NCBI RefSeq assembly: GCF_010233585.1
Contig: NZ_CP045997.1
Coordinates: 4,717,284 to 4,781,283, forward strand
Length of the DNA: 64,000 nucleotides
Direction of reading: 5' to 3'
Source of the DNA: Spirosoma endbachense
Lineage (GTDB): Bacteria; Bacteroidota; Bacteroidia; Cytophagales; Spirosomataceae
Part shown: one piece after another, positions 61,597-64,000 of the stretch
How the letters are laid out: each line of letters opens with the position of its first letter
Numbering within the stretch: position 1 is the first letter of the stretch
Translations under genes and position numbers: made by a program
The notes under the pieces: model-generated
The model's database searches: none
Seen by the model: the letters and a program-made list of their open reading frames with translations, nothing else
What the model was told of the DNA's origin: nothing

Positions 61597-64000
61597 ATGT
61601 CAGTAACAGAAATAGCCATTAAACGCCCGACGCTGGTTGTAGTGGCTTTTACTATCCTGGGCATTTTAGGTTTTATATCCTACAAAAGCCTGAACTACAC
61701 CCTGTTGCCAAAGTTCGATGCGTCGGTCGTGACCGTCATTACGACCTATCCGGGGGCCGCTGCGGGGGAGGTCGAAAATTCGGTGACGCGCAAACTCGAA
61801 GATGCCGTGTCGTCGCTCGAAAATCTGAAAAACATCAGTTCGACGAGCCAGGAAGGGTTGTCGATTATTCAAATCGAGCTGGCTGCCAGTGCTAACCCTA
61901 ATCAGGCCTTGCAGGATGCACAACGAAAAGTGAATGCGGTTCTTTCGCAATTGCCCGACGAAGTAGAGTCACCGACCCTGCAAAAATTCTCGACCGACGA
62001 TGTGCCCGTTATTCGGATGGGGATTCGTGCGAATCTGGAAGCGACCAAACTCTATGATCTGGTCGATGATCAGATTCGGACACAGCTGACAAAAGTAGAC
62101 GGCGTCGGTCAGGTTACACTGACGGGTGGCCGCGAGCGCGAAATCCGGATTGGTATCGATCCGAATAAACTGAAGCTTTATAACCTGTCGCTGGCACAGG
62201 TAACACAGGCGGTCAACTCGGCCAACCTCGATTACCCAACCGGTCGTATCGAAACCGATCAGGCTCAGTATGCCATCCGGCTGGCTGGTAAATTTACCGA
62301 CATCAACCAGATTCGGAATGCTGCTCTGATCACATCGGCCACGGGCACGAAAGTCGTACTGAACGATGTAGCAACCGTGACAGATGGTGTTGCCGACGCA
62401 ACAACCATTAACCGGATCAATGGACGCGAATCCATCGGTATATCCATTCAGAAACAAACGGATGCCAACGCGGTAGCGATCAGTCAGCAGGTGCGGGGCA
62501 TTCTGGGCGGTATTGAAAAACAATATGCCAACATTGGACTGAAATTCGAGATTACCAGCGATTCGTCGACCTATACACTTGCTTCGGCCGACGGGGTAAT
62601 ATTTGATCTTGAATTTGCGGTGGTGCTCGTGGCGCTGGTGATGCTGCTCTTTTTGCACAGCATCCGAAATGCCTTTATCGTTATGGTGTCGGTACCGGCT
62701 TCGATTATCTCGGTCTTCGTGCCGATGTATGTGCTCGGTTTCACGCTGAACCTGATGACGTTGATGGCCCTGTCGCTGGTGGTCGGTATTCTGGTCGATG
62801 ACTCGATTGTGGTACTGGAAAATATCTACCGGCACCTCGAAATGGGTAAAAACCGACGGACGGCTGCACTCGATGGCCGGAATGAAATTGGTTTCACGGC
62901 GGTGGCCATTACAATGGTAGACGTGGTGGTGTTTCTGCCACTTGTCTTTGTACAGGGACTGATCGCGAATATCATTCGTGAATTCTCGCTGGTAGTGGTG
63001 TTTTCAACGCTCATGTCGCTGGTGGTGTCGTTTACCATTACACCCTTACTGGCCTCACGATTTGCGAAAGAAACAGATCTCAATGGACCTGGTTTGGGCA
63101 AGCGGTTTTTGTCATGGTTCGAGCGGCAGTTCGATTCACTCAAGCATGGGTATGCCCGACTACTGATCTGGAGCCTTCGCCATAAACGCTGGGTATATCT
63201 TACGGCTATTGTGCTCCTTATCGGGTCGTTTGGCCTGGTTGGTGGAGGATTTATTGGGACGACGTTCTTCCCACAGAGCGATCAGGGCGAATTTATCGTG
63301 CAGATTGAGGGCGAACCATTCAACAGCCTGGCCGAGACGAACCGTATCTGTCAGAAGATCGAGAAGCAACTGATGGGTAATAAACTGGTCAGGAAAGTCA
63401 ACAGCAACGTTGGCTATTCGAGTTCGGCATCGGGTGGAGGACTGGGTTCAACACCCTATCATAAAGCAGAAATTACGGTAACCATTGTTCCGAAACAGGA
63501 GCGTATTATTTCGATTGAACAATTTGCTGCTCAAACGAAAGCGGAGATTCTGAAAACGCCCGGCCTGAACGTAAAATCGGCACCAGTAGGCATTACGGGT
63601 GGCGCTAATGCCGCTCCGATTCAAATTCTGTTGCAGGGCAATACGCAGCAGGAGCTACAACAGGCAGCGGCCATTGTGAAGCAGGTCGTGAAATCGGTAA
63701 GCGGAACCACCGATGTCGAATTAGCCGTAGACGATCCGAAGCCGGAACTCAAAGTAAACCTCGACCGGCGTAAAATGGCGCAATATGGGGTTTCCGTAGC
63801 GAATGTAGGGGCGACGTTACAAACCGCTTTTTCGGGAAATACAGACAGTAAATACCGGGTTGGTAGTCGCGATTACGATATTCGGGTAGAGCTGAATAGA
63901 TTCAACCGCCAGAGTAAAGACGATGTTGGTAATCTTACGGTGCCCGATGCGCAGGGCAAACTAATCGAAGTCCGGCAGATTGCTGATTTGCAACTCGGTA
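61597..64000 (+). CDS. RND efflux pump, inner-membrane permease (partial, 5' part)
   Basis: The frame starts at the ATG at 61597 and stays open to the window edge (801 codons; full proteins are about 1000-1050). It begins MSVTEIAIKRPTLVVVAFTILGILGF with the first membrane helix, then the porter domain PGAAAGEVENSVTRKLEDAV, helices around LEFAVVLVALVMLLFLHSI and LMTLMALSLVVGILVDDSIVVLENIYRHLE, where the charged Asp pair (VGILVDD) is the proton-relay signature of RND pumps. The second porter half starts FFPQSDQGEFIVQIEGEPF. It is the HAE1/AcrB-type drug or solute exporter that completes the tripartite operon. Confidence 0.95.
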   Translation, partial: MSVTEIAIKRPTLVVVAFTILGILGFISYKSLNYTLLPKFDASVVTVITTYPGAAAGEVENSVTRKLEDAVSSLENLKNISSTSQEGLSIIQIELAASANPNQALQDAQRKVNAVLSQLPDEVESPTLQKFSTDDVPVIRMGIRANLEATKLYDLVDDQIRTQLTKVDGVGQVTLTGGREREIRIGIDPNKLKLYNLSLAQVTQAVNSANLDYPTGRIETDQAQYAIRLAGKFTDINQIRNAALITSATGTKVVLNDVATVTDGVADATTINRINGRESIGISIQKQTDANAVAISQQVRGILGGIEKQYANIGLKFEITSDSSTYTLASADGVIFDLEFAVVLVALVMLLFLHSIRNAFIVMVSVPASIISVFVPMYVLGFTLNLMTLMALSLVVGILVDDSIVVLENIYRHLEMGKNRRTAALDGRNEIGFTAVAITMVDVVVFLPLVFVQGLIANIIREFSLVVVFSTLMSLVVSFTITPLLASRFAKETDLNGPGLGKRFLSWFERQFDSLKHGYARLLIWSLRHKRWVYLTAIVLLIGSFGLVGGGFIGTTFFPQSDQGEFIVQIEGEPFNSLAETNRICQKIEKQLMGNKLVRKVNSNVGYSSSASGGGLGSTPYHKAEITVTIVPKQERIISIEQFAAQTKAEILKTPGLNVKSAPVGITGGANAAPIQILLQGNTQQELQQAAAIVKQVVKSVSGTTDVELAVDDPKPELKVNLDRRKMAQYGVSVANVGATLQTAFSGNTDSKYRVGSRDYDIRVELNRFNRQSKDDVGNLTVPDAQGKLIEVRQIADLQLG

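Noticed and set aside
61969..62835. 288-codon minus-strand frame inside the RND gene
   Set aside because: Antisense shadow of the RND pump with low-complexity His/Gln/Arg-rich text and no family features.
1..64000. tRNA, rRNA or CRISPR features
   Set aside because: I looked for cloverleaf-like stretches and for regularly spaced short repeats and saw none; a tRNAscan or CRISPR search was not possible.

Overview
The window is chromosomal DNA of a Bacteroidota bacterium, most likely from the Cytophagales (a Spirosoma-like organism; genus is an inference from gene style, not a search). Supporting signs are TAnnTTTG-type -7 promoter boxes, weak Shine-Dalgarno use, a TonB receptor with a carboxypeptidase-like N-terminal domain, Wzi-type and PorT-like outer-membrane proteins, LytTR two-component regulators, GH106 and ThuA/sugar-dehydrogenase proteins, and many exported proteins with 'AQ' signal-peptide ends.

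Region 1 (1-8.4 kb) is a surface-glycan locus: a FemAB-like acyltransferase, a DegT-type aminotransferase, a DUF354 glycosyltransferase-like protein, a polysaccharide-deacetylase-like protein and a UDP-GlcNAc 2-epimerase. These are followed by a NusG/RfaH-type antiterminator, a Wzi-like outer-membrane protein and a small exported membrane protein.

Region 2 (8.4-16.7 kb) is the most interesting part: an AT-rich lasso-peptide (RiPP) cluster. It holds a phytanoyl-CoA-dioxygenase-like enzyme, an HPr-kinase-like peptide kinase, a B2 leader peptidase, a 50-residue precursor peptide (10688-10840), an asparagine-synthetase-like lasso cyclase, a YkgJ-type Cys-cluster protein, a PqqD-like B1 leader-binding protein, a nucleotidyltransferase and an ABC exporter. 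The precursor ends in Ser, as in paeninodin, whose HPr-kinase homologue phosphorylates the C-terminal Ser. The layout therefore predicts a phosphorylated, possibly hydroxylated, lasso peptide.

Region 3 (16.9-24.6 kb) holds small exported proteins, a PorT-like barrel, a stand-alone LytTR protein, an MFS transporter and a Nudix-type transcriptional regulator. Region 4 (24.6-32.5 kb) is a carbohydrate locus. A GH2 beta-glucuronidase reduced to its two ends by an internal deletion faces a ThuA/sugar-dehydrogenase/cytochrome c fusion across a 27-bp perfect palindrome set between two divergent promoters, and a GH106 rhamnosidase follows.

Region 5 (32.8-41.1 kb) carries a Dabb protein, a LytS/LytTR-type two-component pair, an AraC regulator, a type-B carboxylesterase, a cupin and small proteins. 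Region 6 (41.2-50.3 kb) looks like an iron/flavin redox locus: ApbE, a PepSY-flavodoxin reductase, a DUF2271 protein with an SGAS flavinylation-like motif, an exported ankyrin protein, a TonB siderophore receptor and a PchR-like AraC regulator, with two matching 15-bp inverted boxes. Region 7 (50.4-57.6 kb) has an SDR, a GT22-like mannosyltransferase, an enolase-superfamily enzyme, a transposase remnant and a large zinc metalloprotease. Region 8 (58.3 kb-end) is a TetR-TolC-MFP-RND efflux operon whose pump runs off the window.

Across the window there are several unusually long perfect hairpins (18-33 bp arms) and a dispersed ~110-bp intergenic repeat in three copies. No tRNA, rRNA or CRISPR array was recognised.
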